Source: Fragum whitleyi
Taxonomy: Eukaryota > Mollusca > Bivalvia > Cardiida > Cardiidae
NCBI GenBank assembly: GCA_948146395.1
Contig: OX411555.1
Location: 45,332,065 to 45,396,064, forward strand
Direction: 5' to 3'
Length of the DNA: 64,000 nucleotides
In this document: positions 21,771-32,600 of the stretch, one piece after another
How positions within the stretch are numbered: position 1 is the first letter of the stretch
How the letters are laid out: each line of letters starts with the position of its first letter
Position numbers and translations under genes: made by a program
The notes under the pieces: generated by a model
What the model saw: the letters and a program-made list of their open reading frames with translations, nothing else
Database searches by the model: none
What the model was told of the DNA's origin: nothing

Positions 21771-21929
21771 AAATTTTCCCGCTTTGTTAGGAATAAATAT
21801 TTTCATCTGACCAGGTAGGAATTTTTTTTACCTGACTGGGGTGAGAAACTTTTCGTTTGGCTGTAATGAGAAATTTTTCAGCTTGGTTAGGAAGAAATTC
21901 TTTCATCTGACCAGGTAGGAATTTTTTTT

Positions 21930-21933
21930 ACCT
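21930..21933. other. Left target-site duplication of array 2 (ACCT)
   Basis: ACCT immediately precedes the outer 5' LTR and recurs at 39915-39918 immediately after the outer 3' LTR. Removing the array and one ACCT restores a canonical monomer (T-run, ACCTGACCCGGG). A 4-bp duplication fits a gypsy-type integrase. Confidence 0.88.
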
Positions 21934-22489
21934 TGTTATATATAAACTATAAATAAACCTAATGGTATTTACCGTGTCTATTTTTAGAATTAGTCTGGGA
22001 ATTTTCCAATTATCGTGACTAATAGGTAAATGTATGTAGAAGATTTTAGATCTTTCTAGAAAGGCCTTTTAGAAGGTGATTCAGACTCTAGAGTATTCTT
22101 ATGTTCTATGCTATTCCAGATTGTTCTATATTATATATAGTATTATATAAAGGGGTTCCTACAGCATTCTTGGTTCACTTGATTTAGACTTATGGTTTCA
22201 TTTAGTAGTACTGTGTTAAACTAAAAGGGGATTTCTTGTAATCTTAAAAGTGTGTTTGAAAGCGTGTTTAATTTTAAATTTAGATATTATTGGACTTATT
22301 AATTGTGGACCAGGAACTTAAATAAATTGGATCTGAAATTAAAACTTTAGGATTAAACATTCAAGGTATTGTAAATTGTTTTTGTATTAATTTCATATTG
22401 TCAATAATTCTGGTATTATTGTCAATAAATATTGTTAATTGTAAAGTTTGTTGCTGGCTTCTTTGTTCGTGTTACATTGGCACGTAACA
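21934..22489 (+). repeat. Outer 5' LTR of copy 3 (long form, 556 bp)
   Basis: TGTTA...TAACA. Relative to the LTR at 27889 it has about 22 extra bases near 21967-21988 and 9 extra bases (an AT repeat) just upstream of the TATA box. Relative to the short LTRs it also keeps the 55-bp segment. It carries the GTCAATAAA variant. The long form is probably ancestral and the shorter ones deletions (inference). Confidence 0.94.
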
Positions 22490-22689
22490 ATTTGGGGGCT
22501 CGTCTCGAGATACGAATATCAGACAAACAAACAAAACAAAACAAATCAAACAAATTCTTTATTTAAATCTGCTGTTCAAAATTATTTAAGAAATTAATTT
22601 CATATTTCAATTTTGATAAATCTAGAGTGCACTTTCACTATTATTTATCGAAATCTTACATTCTTATTCGAATACAGCAACAAGCTACC

Positions 22690-23694
22690 ATGTCTTTTGA
22701 CTTCGAAAAATTTACGCACGAACCTTCCGTGGAGTTGTTGAATGTGGGTAAAAAGCCTGATTTGCTCAATCTTGCCAAGCATTATCAATTAAAAGAAGTC
22801 AAGTCCTCTTTGCGAAAACATGAAATTAAGAATATTTTGGTTCAATATTTTGTTGATGAGGACATTTTTGATGAAAAGGCTCTATCTCTCATTGTTGATG
22901 TTCCATCAGTTGCAAGCTCAAGAGAGCTTGAACTGTTAAAACTTCAACAAAGGGAGAAGGATTTAGAAATTGAAAGAGAAAGAGCACAATTAGAAATTGA
23001 AGAGAAGGAAAGAGAAAGGCATTTTCAAAGGGAAAAGGAAGAAATTGAAAGAGAAAGAGCACAAAGAGAAATTGAAGAAAAAGAAAGAGAAAGGCAATTT
23101 CAAAGAGAAGAAAGAGAACGAGAAGAAGAGAGAGCAGAGAGAGAGCGAGAAAAAGAACGAGAATTTCAATTACGATTAAAAGAATTAGAAATACAAGATA
23201 GAGCAAATCAGCCCAGATATATGTATAATGACCATTTTGATGTAACAAAACATTTTAGGCTTGTTCCTCAATTTCAAGAAAATGAAGTTGATACATATTT
23301 CGAACATTTTGAAAAAGTTGCAAATAACTTGAAATGGCCAAAGGAGCAATGGACCTTACTTCTCCAAAGTGTCTTAGTAGGAAAAGCTCGCAATATTTAT
23401 TCGCAACTTAGAACAGAACAAAGCAATGATTATGATACTGTAAAAGAACTCATTCTCAAAGGTTATGAGCTGGTACCAGAAGCATACAGACAACAATTTA
23501 GAAGTTGTAGAAAAGAATCTGGCCAGACTCACGTTGAATTTGCAAGAAACGAAGAAACATTATTTGACAGGTGGTGCTATTCTAAGAAAATAGACCAAAA
23601 TTATGATAATCTTAGACAACTTATATTAATTGAACAATTCAAAAATTGCATTCAGTCTGACATTAAGTCACATTTAGATGAAAAAAAATTTTGA
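22690..23694 (+). CDS. gag: Gag polyprotein (SAP-like, coiled coil, SCAN-like capsid), copy 3
   Basis: 334 residues from the ATG at 22690; an upstream in-phase ATG at 22627 is less likely. Residues ~13-55 resemble a SAP-type nucleic-acid-binding helix pair. Residues ~78-170 form an extended coiled coil of Glu/Arg/Lys with regular Ile/Leu/Phe. Residues ~190-255 fit a capsid N-terminal domain with an aromatic/Trp core. Residues 263-331 match the SCAN pattern: Pro-Glu-Ala-Tyr-Arg-Gln-Gln-Phe-Arg, then Arg-Trp-Cys, then Leu-Ile-Glu-Gln-Phe. SCAN domains of vertebrate zinc-finger proteins are thought to derive from Gmr1-like Gag, so this supports the family assignment. The frame ends at TGA after the A8 run. 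The last SCAN-like helix and zinc knuckle are in the next frame. Confidence 0.92.
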   Translation: MSFDFEKFTHEPSVELLNVGKKPDLLNLAKHYQLKEVKSSLRKHEIKNILVQYFVDEDIFDEKALSLIVDVPSVASSRELELLKLQQREKDLEIERERAQLEIEEKERERHFQREKEEIERERAQREIEEKERERQFQREEREREEERAEREREKEREFQLRLKELEIQDRANQPRYMYNDHFDVTKHFRLVPQFQENEVDTYFEHFEKVANNLKWPKEQWTLLLQSVLVGKARNIYSQLRTEQSNDYDTVKELILKGYELVPEAYRQQFRSCRKESGQTHVEFARNEETLFDRWCYSKKIDQNYDNLRQLILIEQFKNCIQSDIKSHLDEKKF

Positions 23695-26600
23695 AACTAT
23701 ACATGAAGCAGCTCGTTTAGCTGATGATTACTACCTTACACACAAAAATTCTTTCGTTAATAAAGCAAAACCTGTTCCTCACATCCCCAAAATAAATCTA
23801 TGTCTGGTGATTCATCTAGCATGTCTAGTCAATCGAATTCACCTAAACCAAAGTTAACTGGTGAAACCAATGTTCAAAATCCCTTATCTCGAGTACATTG
23901 TACTTTTTGTAAAAAACCAGGTCACCTTATTTCGGAATGTTTTAGATTAAAAAGGAAGAAGGAACTGAGTGCAGCCAAACCTACAGGGCTCACCAGCCTT
24001 CAGCCTAAATCACAGCCTTCTTTTGAGTTAAATTCAATTGTTAAGGCAGAACTAAATTCTGATTCCTGTATGGAGATTTTTGAACCGTTCATGTTGGATG
24101 GTTTTGTATCACTTTCAGGTGATATGTGCCCACCTGCCCCTATTAAAATTTTAAGAGACACAGGAGCTTCTCAATCTCTTATTTTAGCAGATGTTCTGCC
24201 TTTTTCTGAGAAGACTTCGTCTGGTACTAGTGTCCTTATTCAGGGTGTAGAGTGTGGTGTTATTAATGTTCCTCTTCATAAGGTTAATTTGTCCTCAGAT
24301 TTGGTTACTGGTTCTGTGTTTGTTGGTGTTAAACATTCTTTACCATTTAAAGGTGTACATTTATTGCTAGGCAATGACTTAGCTGGAGATAAGGTTGTTG
24401 TTAATCCTCTTGTAACTGACACACCTAATGTAGGTCAAACAGATGATCCTATTTTGCAGGAAACACCTGATTTGTACCCTTCATGTGCAGTAACTCGGGG
24501 TATGGCTAAAAAAGCTTCCTTGAAAAATTCAAATGATATTGACTTAACTGATACTTTTGTTGGTCAATATTTCAATGACGAGATTAAAAAGTCTTTTAAT
24601 CTTAGTCTGCCTGATACTCAGACAGACTCGTCAAAATTTTGTCAGTCATCTCCAAGGTCAAATGACCAAGGTCATGAAACGCATTCAAAGTCAAAGTTAA
24701 TCCAGGAACAGCAAAATGATCCTGAGATTTCGAAGTTAATTGATAGGGCATTACCCGAAAAAGAAATGTCTCATATTCCTGTTTGTTACTATAAAAAGAA
24801 TGGTATTCTGATGAAAAAATGGCGACCATTTGATGTCCCAGCTGATGACGATTGGGCTGTTCATCACCAAATTGTTGTTCCAAAGTCATATCGCCATGAA
24901 ATACTTAGTATAGCACATGAAAGTCCAATGTCTGGTCATTTAGGTGTAAACAAGACTTATCACAAGATTACGACTCATTTCTTTTGGCCTGGACTTAAAT
25001 CGGACGTTTCCAAATATTGTAAAAGTTGCCACACTTGTCAAATGGTAGGGAAACCTAACCAAGTTATTCCAAAAGCAAGGTTACAACCCATTCCAGCTTT
25101 TGATGAACCTTTCAGTCGAATAATAATAGACTGCGTTGGTCCTTTACCAAAAACCAAGTCAGGTTCTGAATATTTGTTGACAATTATGTGTGCTTCTACC
25201 CGCTTCCCAGAAGCAATTCCTTTAAGAAACATTAAGGCAAAGTCAATTATTAAGGCTCTTGTCAAGTTCTTTACTTTTGTTGGCCTTCCAAAATCAGTGC
25301 AGTCTGATCAAGGATCAAACTTCATGTCAGGCATATTCCAACAGGTTATGCATGAATTAGGTATCAAGCAATATCGGTCATCTGCTTATCACCCTGAAAG
25401 TCAAGGTGCTTTAGAAAGATTTCATTAGACCCTAAAGAATATGATAAGGTCATATTGTTTTGATACTGATAAAAATTGGGATGAAGGTATTCATTTGCTA
25501 TTATTTGCAGTCAGAGAATCTGTTCAAGAATCTCTTGGCTTTAGCCCCTTTGAGTTAGTTTTTGGTCATTCTGTTCGTGGGCCATTAACAATCTTAAAAG
25601 AGAAATTTCTTGCTGATGATGAAACACCCTTGAACTTGTTACAGTATGTTTCTGACTTCAGAAATAAACTCTCTAGGGCATGTGAGGTTGGTAGGTCAAA
25701 TCTTAAATCATCTCAGAGCAAAATGAAGGCAAGATATGACAAGCATAGTGTTGATAGGAAATTCGAACCAGGTGATAAAGTCCTTGCTCTTTTGCCAATA
25801 CCTGGCCGACCCTTACAGGCAAGATATTATGGCCCATATACTATTGATAAGAAAACAAGTGATTTGAATTATATTATCAATACTCCTGGAAGGCGTAAAA
25901 ATAAACAAATGTGTCATGTGAATAAGTTAAAAAAGTATTTTGACAGAGATAGCTCTATTTCAAAACCGGTTACAGTTGTAAACACTTTCCCACAAGAATC
26001 AAATGTGATTGAATCAGAAGTTAATTCAGACTTTAGTGAAAAATCCGTTCCTGGTCCACCTAAACTTGAGAACTCTGAAATACTAAAGAATCTTGACGAC
26101 AAACTTTCACATTTGGAGCCATCTCAACGAGAAGAGCTGAAACAGTTGATTAATGAATATGAACACTTGTTTCCTGACATCCCAACAAGAACTGATAAAA
26201 TTTATCATGATGTCATTGTGGAAGATTCTCAACCAATAAAACAACATCCTTATAGAATAAATCCAGTGAAACAAAAAGCCCTTCAAGATGAAGTGAATTA
26301 CTTATTGGAGAATGATTTTATTGAACCCAGCCAAAGTAATTACAGTTCACCATGTATATTAGTTCCAAAGCCAAATGGAACATACAGAATGTGTACTGAC
26401 TATCGAAAAGTGAACTCTGTGACAAAAACTGACTCTTTTCCTATACCAAGAATTGATGACTGTATTGACAAAGTCGGTAATTCTAAATATGTCACCAAAT
26501 TTGACCTTCTCAAAGGATTCTGGCAAGTTCCGCTCACTGATAGGGCTAAAGAAGTATCAGCATTTGCTACTCCAACTGGTCTGTACCAGTACAAAGTTAT

Positions 26601-27486
26601 GCCGTTTGGGATGAAAAATTCTCCTGCGACGTTTCAGCGGCTTGTAAATATGGTTATAGCTGGCTTAGATGGCTGTGACGCATACATTGATGATGTCATC
26701 ATCTATACAGATACATGGAGTGACCACCTTCAAAGAATCAAACAATTCTTCGACCGTCTCAGTGATGCAAAATTGACTGTTAATCTTGGAAAAACAGAAT
26801 TTTGTCATGCTACTGTTACTTTCTTAGGACATCTTGTGGCACAGGGTCAAGTTAAACCTTTAGAATCTAAGGTCAATGCTATCTCTGAGTTTCCTGTGCC
26901 TGCTACTAAAAAGCAACTGATGCGATTTCTTGGTATGGCTGGCTACTATAGAAAGTTTTGTAAGAATTTTTCTATAATAGCTGGACCTTTAACAAACTTA
27001 TTAAAGAAAAACGTTAAGTTCAAATGGAATGATAACTGTCAAGTTGATTTTGATCGCTTAAAAGCCATACTAAAGAGCACACCAGTTCTTTCAGCACCTG
27101 ATTTTGACAAATGTTTAAAATTAGCTGTTGATGCAAGTGATGTTGGTATTGGTGCTGTTCTTTTGCAAGAAGACGATGATGGTATAGATCATCCAGTTTG
27201 TTATTATTCTAAAAAATTAAACAAACATCAGAAAAACTACTCCACCATTGAAAAGGAATGTCTTGCTCTGATTTTGGCAATCCAACATTTTGAAGTTTAT
27301 TCAACATCTGCAACTTCTCCTATAGTTGTATTCAGTGACCACAATCCCTTAAGTTTTCTTCACAAACTTAAGAGTAAGAACCAAAGATTATTGAGGTGGA
27401 GTTTGTCACTTCAAGAATTTGATCTTGATGTAAGACACATTAAAGGAAAAGACAACATTATACCAGATGCTCTGTCAAGAGTCTAA
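23678..27486 (+). pseudogene. pol: pol of copy 3, frameshift plus nonsense
   Basis: The pol frame entered at the A8 run is lost by a 1-bp deletion near 23773-23782. An open frame resumes with an in-phase ATG at 23800 (zinc knuckle, protease, integrase up to the catalytic Glu). It stops at TAG 25426-25428, where the other copies have CAG, three codons after that Glu. A third segment, 25441-27486, keeps the rest of integrase, the GPY/F module, YIDD reverse transcriptase and RNase H. The 3' third is A-type like copy 1. Apart from these two lesions the catalytic motifs are intact, so the damage looks recent. Confidence 0.93.
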
Positions 27487-27609
27487 AATTTTTAATTGTC
27501 TTATCTTTAATAAAACATTGAATTTAACAGTTACATTTCACTATATTTTTTGTATATATGTATGTTTGTTTGCATATATAACTCTTTTTCAATTCTTTTG
27601 ATGAAAATT

Positions 27610-27862
27610 GTTTGTATTTTCATGCTTGATGTGCTGAAATGTTTCAACGAATCATGATATTATCAATTGTGTAAAGTATATTATCATTGTTTTATGCTAA
27701 AGATAATACAAAAAGAAAGATTTATTTCATAAACCTGTTTGTATTTTCATGCTAGATGTGCTGAAATGTTTCAACGAATCATGATATTATCAATTGTGTA
27801 AAGTATATTATCATTGTTTATGCTAAAGATAATACAAAAAGAAAGATTTATTTCATAAACCT
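27610..27862 (+). repeat. 127-bp tandem duplication in the 3' untranslated region, copy 3
   Basis: Same duplication as in the other copies, with a private GCTTGATG variant in the first unit. The polypurine tract follows at 27878-27888. Confidence 0.92.
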
Positions 27863-27888
27863 TTCTTTTTTTCTTTCAAGGGGGAAAG

Positions 27889-28413
27889 TGTTATATATAA
27901 ACTATAAATAAACCTAATGGTATTAGTCTGGGAATTTTCCAATTATCTTGACTAATAGGTAAATGTATGTAGAAGATTTTAGATCTTTCTAGAAAGGCCT
28001 TTTAGAAAGTGATTCAGACTCTAGAGTATTCTTATGTTCTATGCTATTCCAGATTGTTCTATAGTATTATATAAAGGGGTTCCTACAGCATTCTTGGTTC
28101 ACTTGATTTAGACTTATGGTTTCATTTAGTAGTACTGTGTTAAACTAAAAGGGGATTTCTTGTAATCTTAAAAGTGTGTTTGAAAGCGTGTTTAATTTTA
28201 AATTCAGATATTATTGGACTTATTAATTGTGGACCAGGAACTTAAATAAATTGGATCTAAAATTAAAACTTTAGGATTAAACATTCAAGGTATTGTAAAT
28301 TGTTTTTGTATTAATTTCATATTGTCAATAATTCTGGTATTATTGTCAATAAATATTGTTAATTGTAAAGTTTGTTGCTGGCTTCTTTGTTCGTGTTACA
28401 TTGGCACGTAACA
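27889..28413 (+). repeat. LTR shared by copies 3 and 4 (525 bp)
   Basis: Intermediate form: it keeps the 55-bp segment (AGTCTGGGAATTTTCC...) missing from the short LTRs, but lacks the 22- and 9-bp stretches of the LTR at 21934. The short form could arise by deletion between TA dinucleotides at the segment ends. It carries the GTCAATAAA variant. Confidence 0.94.
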
Positions 28414-28613
28414 ATTTGGGGGCTCGTCTCGAGATACGAATATCAGACAAACAAACAAAACAAAACAAATCAAACAAATTCTTTATTTAAATCTGCTGTT
28501 CAAAATTATTTAAGAAATTAATTTCATATTTCAATTTTGATAAATCTAGAGTGCACTTTCACTATTATTTATCGAAATCTTACATTCTTATTCGAATACA
28601 GCAACAAGCTACC

Positions 28614-29620
28614 ATGTCTTTTGACTTCGAAAAATTTACGCACGAACCTTCCGTGGAGTTGTTGAATTTGGGTAAAAAGCCTGATTTGCTCAATCTTGCC
28701 AAGCATTATGAATTAAAAGAAGTCAAGTCCTCTTTGCGAAAGCATGAAATTAAGAATATTTTGGTTCAATATTTTGTTGATGAGGACATTTTTGATGAAA
28801 AGGCTCTATCTCTCATTGTTGATGTTCCATCAGTTGCAAGCTCAAGAGAGCTTGAACTGTTAAAACTTCAACAAAGGGAGAAGGAATTAGAAATTGAAAG
28901 AGAAAGAGCACAATTAGAAATTGAAGAGAAGGAAAGAGAAAGGCAATTTCAAAGGGAAAAGGAAGAAATTGAAAGAGAAAGAGCACAAAGAGAAATTGAA
29001 GAAAAAGAAAGAGAAAGGCAAATTCAAAGAGAAGAAAGAGAACGAGAAGAAGAGAGAGCAGAGAGAGAGAGCGAGAAAAAGAACGAGAATTTCAATTACG
29101 ATTAAAAGAATTAGAAATACAAGATAGAGCAAATCAGCCCAGATATATGTATAATGACCATTTTGATGTAACAAAACATTTTAGGCTTGTTCCTCAATTT
29201 CAAGAAAATGAAGTTGATACATATTTCGAACATTTTGAAAAAGTTGCAAATAACTTGAAATGGCCAAAGGAGCAATGGACCTTACTTCTCCAAAGTGTCT
29301 TAGTAGGAAAAGCTCGCAATATTTATTCGCAACTTAGAACAGAACAAAGCAATGATTATGATACTGTAAAAGAACTCATTCTCAAAGGTTAATAGCTGGT
29401 ACCAGAAGCATACAGACAACAATTTAGAAGTTGTAGAAAAGAATCTGGCCAGACTCACGTTGAATTTGCAAGAAACGAAGAAAAATTATTTGACAGGTGG
29501 TGCTATTCTAAGAAAATAGACCAAAATTATGATAATCTTAGACAACTTATATTAATTGAACAATTCAAAAATTGCATTCAGTCTGACATTAAGTCACATT
29601 TAGATGAAAAAAAATGTTGA
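28614..29620 (+). pseudogene. gag: gag of copy 4, frameshift and two consecutive stops
   Basis: The first part (28614-29105) ends early from the 2-bp GA expansion, as in copies 1, 2 and 5. The capsid part opens at 29147 but ends after 81 codons at TAA TAG (29390-29395), where the other copies have TAT GAG. Only two neighbouring bases (29392-29393) differ. The SCAN-like region downstream is still readable to the TGA after the A8 run but is disconnected. Confidence 0.92.
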
Positions 29621-32600
29621 AACTATACATGAAGCAGCTCGTTTAGCTGATGATTACTACCTTACACACAAAAATTCTTTCGTTAATAAAGCAAAACCTG
29701 CTTCCTCATATCCCCAAAATAAATCTATGTCTGGTGATTCATCTAGCATGTCTAGTCAATCGAATTCACCTAAACCAAAGTTTACTGGTGAAACCAATGA
29801 TCAAAATCCCTTATCTCGAGTACATTGTACTTTTTGTAAAAAACCAGGTCACCTTATTTCGGAATGTTTTAGATTAAAAAGGAAGAAGGAACTGAGTGCA
29901 GCCAAACCTACAGGGCTCACCAGCCTTCAGCCTAAATCACAGCCTTCTTTTGAGTTAAATTCAATTGTTAAGGCAGAACCAAATTCTGATTCCTGTATGG
30001 AGATTTTTGAACCGTTCATGTTGGATGGTTTTGTATCACTTTCAGGTGATATGTGCCCACCTGCCCCTATTAAAATTTTAAGAGACACAGGAGCTTCTCA
30101 ATCTCTTATTTTAGCAGATGTTCTGCCTTTTTCTGAGGAGACTTCGTCTGGTACTAGTGTCCTTATTCAGGGTGTAGAGTGTGGTGTTATTAATGTTCCT
30201 CTTCATAAGGTTAATTTGTCCTCAGATTTGGTTACTGGTTCTGTGGTTGTTGGTGTTAAACATTCTTTACCATTTAAAGGTGTACATTTATTGCTAGGCA
30301 ATGACTTAGCTGGAGATAAGGTTGTTGTTAATCCTCTTGTAACTGACACACCTAATGTAGGTCAAACAGATGATCCTATTTTGCAGGAAATACCTGATTT
30401 GTACCCTTCATGTGCAGTAACTCGGGGTTTGGCTAAAAAAGCTTCCTTGAAAAATTCAAATGATATTGACTTAACTGATACTTTTGTTGGTCAATATTTC
30501 AATGACGAGATTAAAAAGTCTTTTAATCTTAGTCTGCCTGATACTCAGACAGACTCGTCAAAATTTTGTCAGTCATCTCCAAGGTCAAATGACCAAGGTC
30601 ATGAAACGCATTCAAAGTCAAAGTTAATCCAGGAACAGCAAAATGATCCTGAGATTTCAAAGTTAATTGATAGGGCATTACCCGAAAAAGAAATGTCTCA
30701 GATTCCTGTTTGTTACTATAAAAAGAATGGTATTCTGATGAAAAAATGGCGACCATTTGATGTCCCAGCTGATGACGATTGGGCTGTTCATCACCAAATT
30801 GTTGTTCCAAAGTCATATCGCCATGAAATACTTAGTATAGCACATGAAAGTCCAATGTCTGGTCATTTAGGTGTAAACAAGACTTATCACAAGATTATGA
30901 CTCATTTCTTTTGGCCTGGACTTAACTCGGACGTTTCCAAATATTATAAAAGTTGCCACACTTGTCAAATGGTAGGGAAACCTAACCAAGTTATTCCAAA
31001 AGCAAGGTTACAACCCATTCCAGCTTTTGATGAACCTTTCAGTCGAATAATAATAGACTGCATTGGTCCTTTACCAAAAACCAAGTCAGGTTCTGAATAT
31101 TTGTTGACAATTATGTGTAAGAATATAATAAGGTCATATTGTTTTGATACTGATAAAAATTGGGATGAAGGTATTCATTTGCTATTATTTGCAGTCAGAG
31201 AATCTGTTCAAGAATCTCTTGGCTTTAGCCCCTTTGAGTTAGTTTTTGGTCATTCTGTTCGTGGGCCATTAACAATCTTAAAAGAGAAATTTCTTGCTGA
31301 TGATGAAACACCCTTGAACTTGTTACAGTATGTTTCTGACTTCAGAAATAAACTCTCTAGGGCATGTGAGGTTGCTAGGTCAAATCTTAAATCATCTCAG
31401 AGCAAAATGAAGGCAAGATATGACAAGCATAGTGTTGATAGGAAATTCGAACCAGGTGATAAAGTCCTTGCTCTTTTGCCAATACCTGGCCGACCCTTAC
31501 AGGCAAGATATTATGGCCCATATACTATTGATAAGAAAACAAGTGATTTGAATTATATTATCAATACTCCTGGAAGGCGTAAAAATAAACAAATGTGTCA
31601 TGTGAATATGTTAAAAAAGTATTTTGACAGAGATAGCTCTATTTCAAAACCGGTTACAGTTGTAAAAACTGTCCCACAAGAATCAAATGTGAATGAATCA
31701 GAAGTTAATTCAGACTTTAGTGAAAAATCCGTTCCTGGTCCACCTAAACTTGAGAACTCTGAAATACTAAAGAATCTTGACGACAAACTTTCACATTTGG
31801 AGCCATCTCAACGAGAAGAGCTGAAACAGTTGATTAATGAATATGAACACTTGTTTCCTGACACCCCAACAAGAACTGATAAAATATATCATAATGTCAT
31901 TGTGGAAGATTCTCAACCAATAAAACAACATCCTTATAGAATGAATCCAGTGAAACAAAAAGCCCTTCAAGATGAAGTGAATTACTTATTGGAGAATGAT
32001 TTTATTGAACCCAGCCAAAGTAATTACAGTTCACCATGTATATTAGTTCCAAAGCCAAATGGAACATACAGAATGTGTACTGACTATCGAAAAGTGAACT
32101 CTGTGACAAAAACTGACTCTTTTCCTATACCAAGAATTGATGACTGTATTGACAAAGTCGGTAATTCTAAATATGTCACCAAATTTGACCTTCTCAAAGG
32201 ATTCTGGCAAGTTCCGCTCACTGATAGGGCTAAAGAAGTATCAGCATTTGCTACTCCAACTGGTCTGTACCAGTACAAAGTTATGCCGTTTGGGATGAAA
32301 AATTCTCCTGCGACGTTTCAGCGGCTTGTAAATATGGTTATAGCTGGCTTAGATGGCTGTGACGCATACATTGATGATGTCATCATCTATACAGATACAT
32401 GGAGTGACCACCTTCAAAGAATCAAACAATTCTTCGACCGTCTCAGTGATGCAAAATTGACTGTTAATCTTGGAAAAACAGAATTTTGTCATGCTACTGT
32501 TACTTTCTTAGGACATCTTGTGGGACAGGCTCAAGTCAAACCTTTAGAATCTAAGGTCAATGCTATCTCTGAGTTTCCTGTGCCTGCTACTAAAAAGCAA

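Larger units (their letters stand above)
11300..21933. repeat. Satellite block 1: ~100-bp monomers with tRNA-like modules
   Basis: The monomer reads: CTGACCAGGTAGGA, T-run, ACCTGACTGGGG (or ACCCGGG), TGAGAAATTTTTC, GTTTGGCTGTAA, TGAGAAATTTTTC, AGCTTGGTTAGGA, AGAAATTCTTTCAT. Length varies mainly through the T-run. Full tRNA-like modules lie at 11922-12060, 12270-12406, 12711-12849, 13056-13194, 13402-13540, 13844-13982, 14188-14326, 14635-14773, 15387-15525, 16033-16171, 16479-16617, 17631-17768, 18488-18627, 19036-19174, 19582-19720, 20425-20563, 20971-21109 and 21560-21698. Partial modules lie at 11477-11585 and 21211-21253. No gene is visible; ORFs here are by-products of the period. Confidence 0.95.
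21934..28413 (+). mobile_element. Gmr1-like LTR retrotransposon copy 3
   Basis: LTR-to-LTR copy of 6480 bp. It is the only copy with an uninterrupted gag frame, but its pol has a single-base deletion and a nonsense codon. The leader 22490-22689 carries the tRNA-Pro primer-binding site at 22493-22504. Confidence 0.94.

Noticed and set aside
11300..21933. CRISPR-like array
   Set aside because: Repeats are ~100 bp, diverged and AT-rich, spacers are not unique, there are no cas genes, and the context is eukaryotic.
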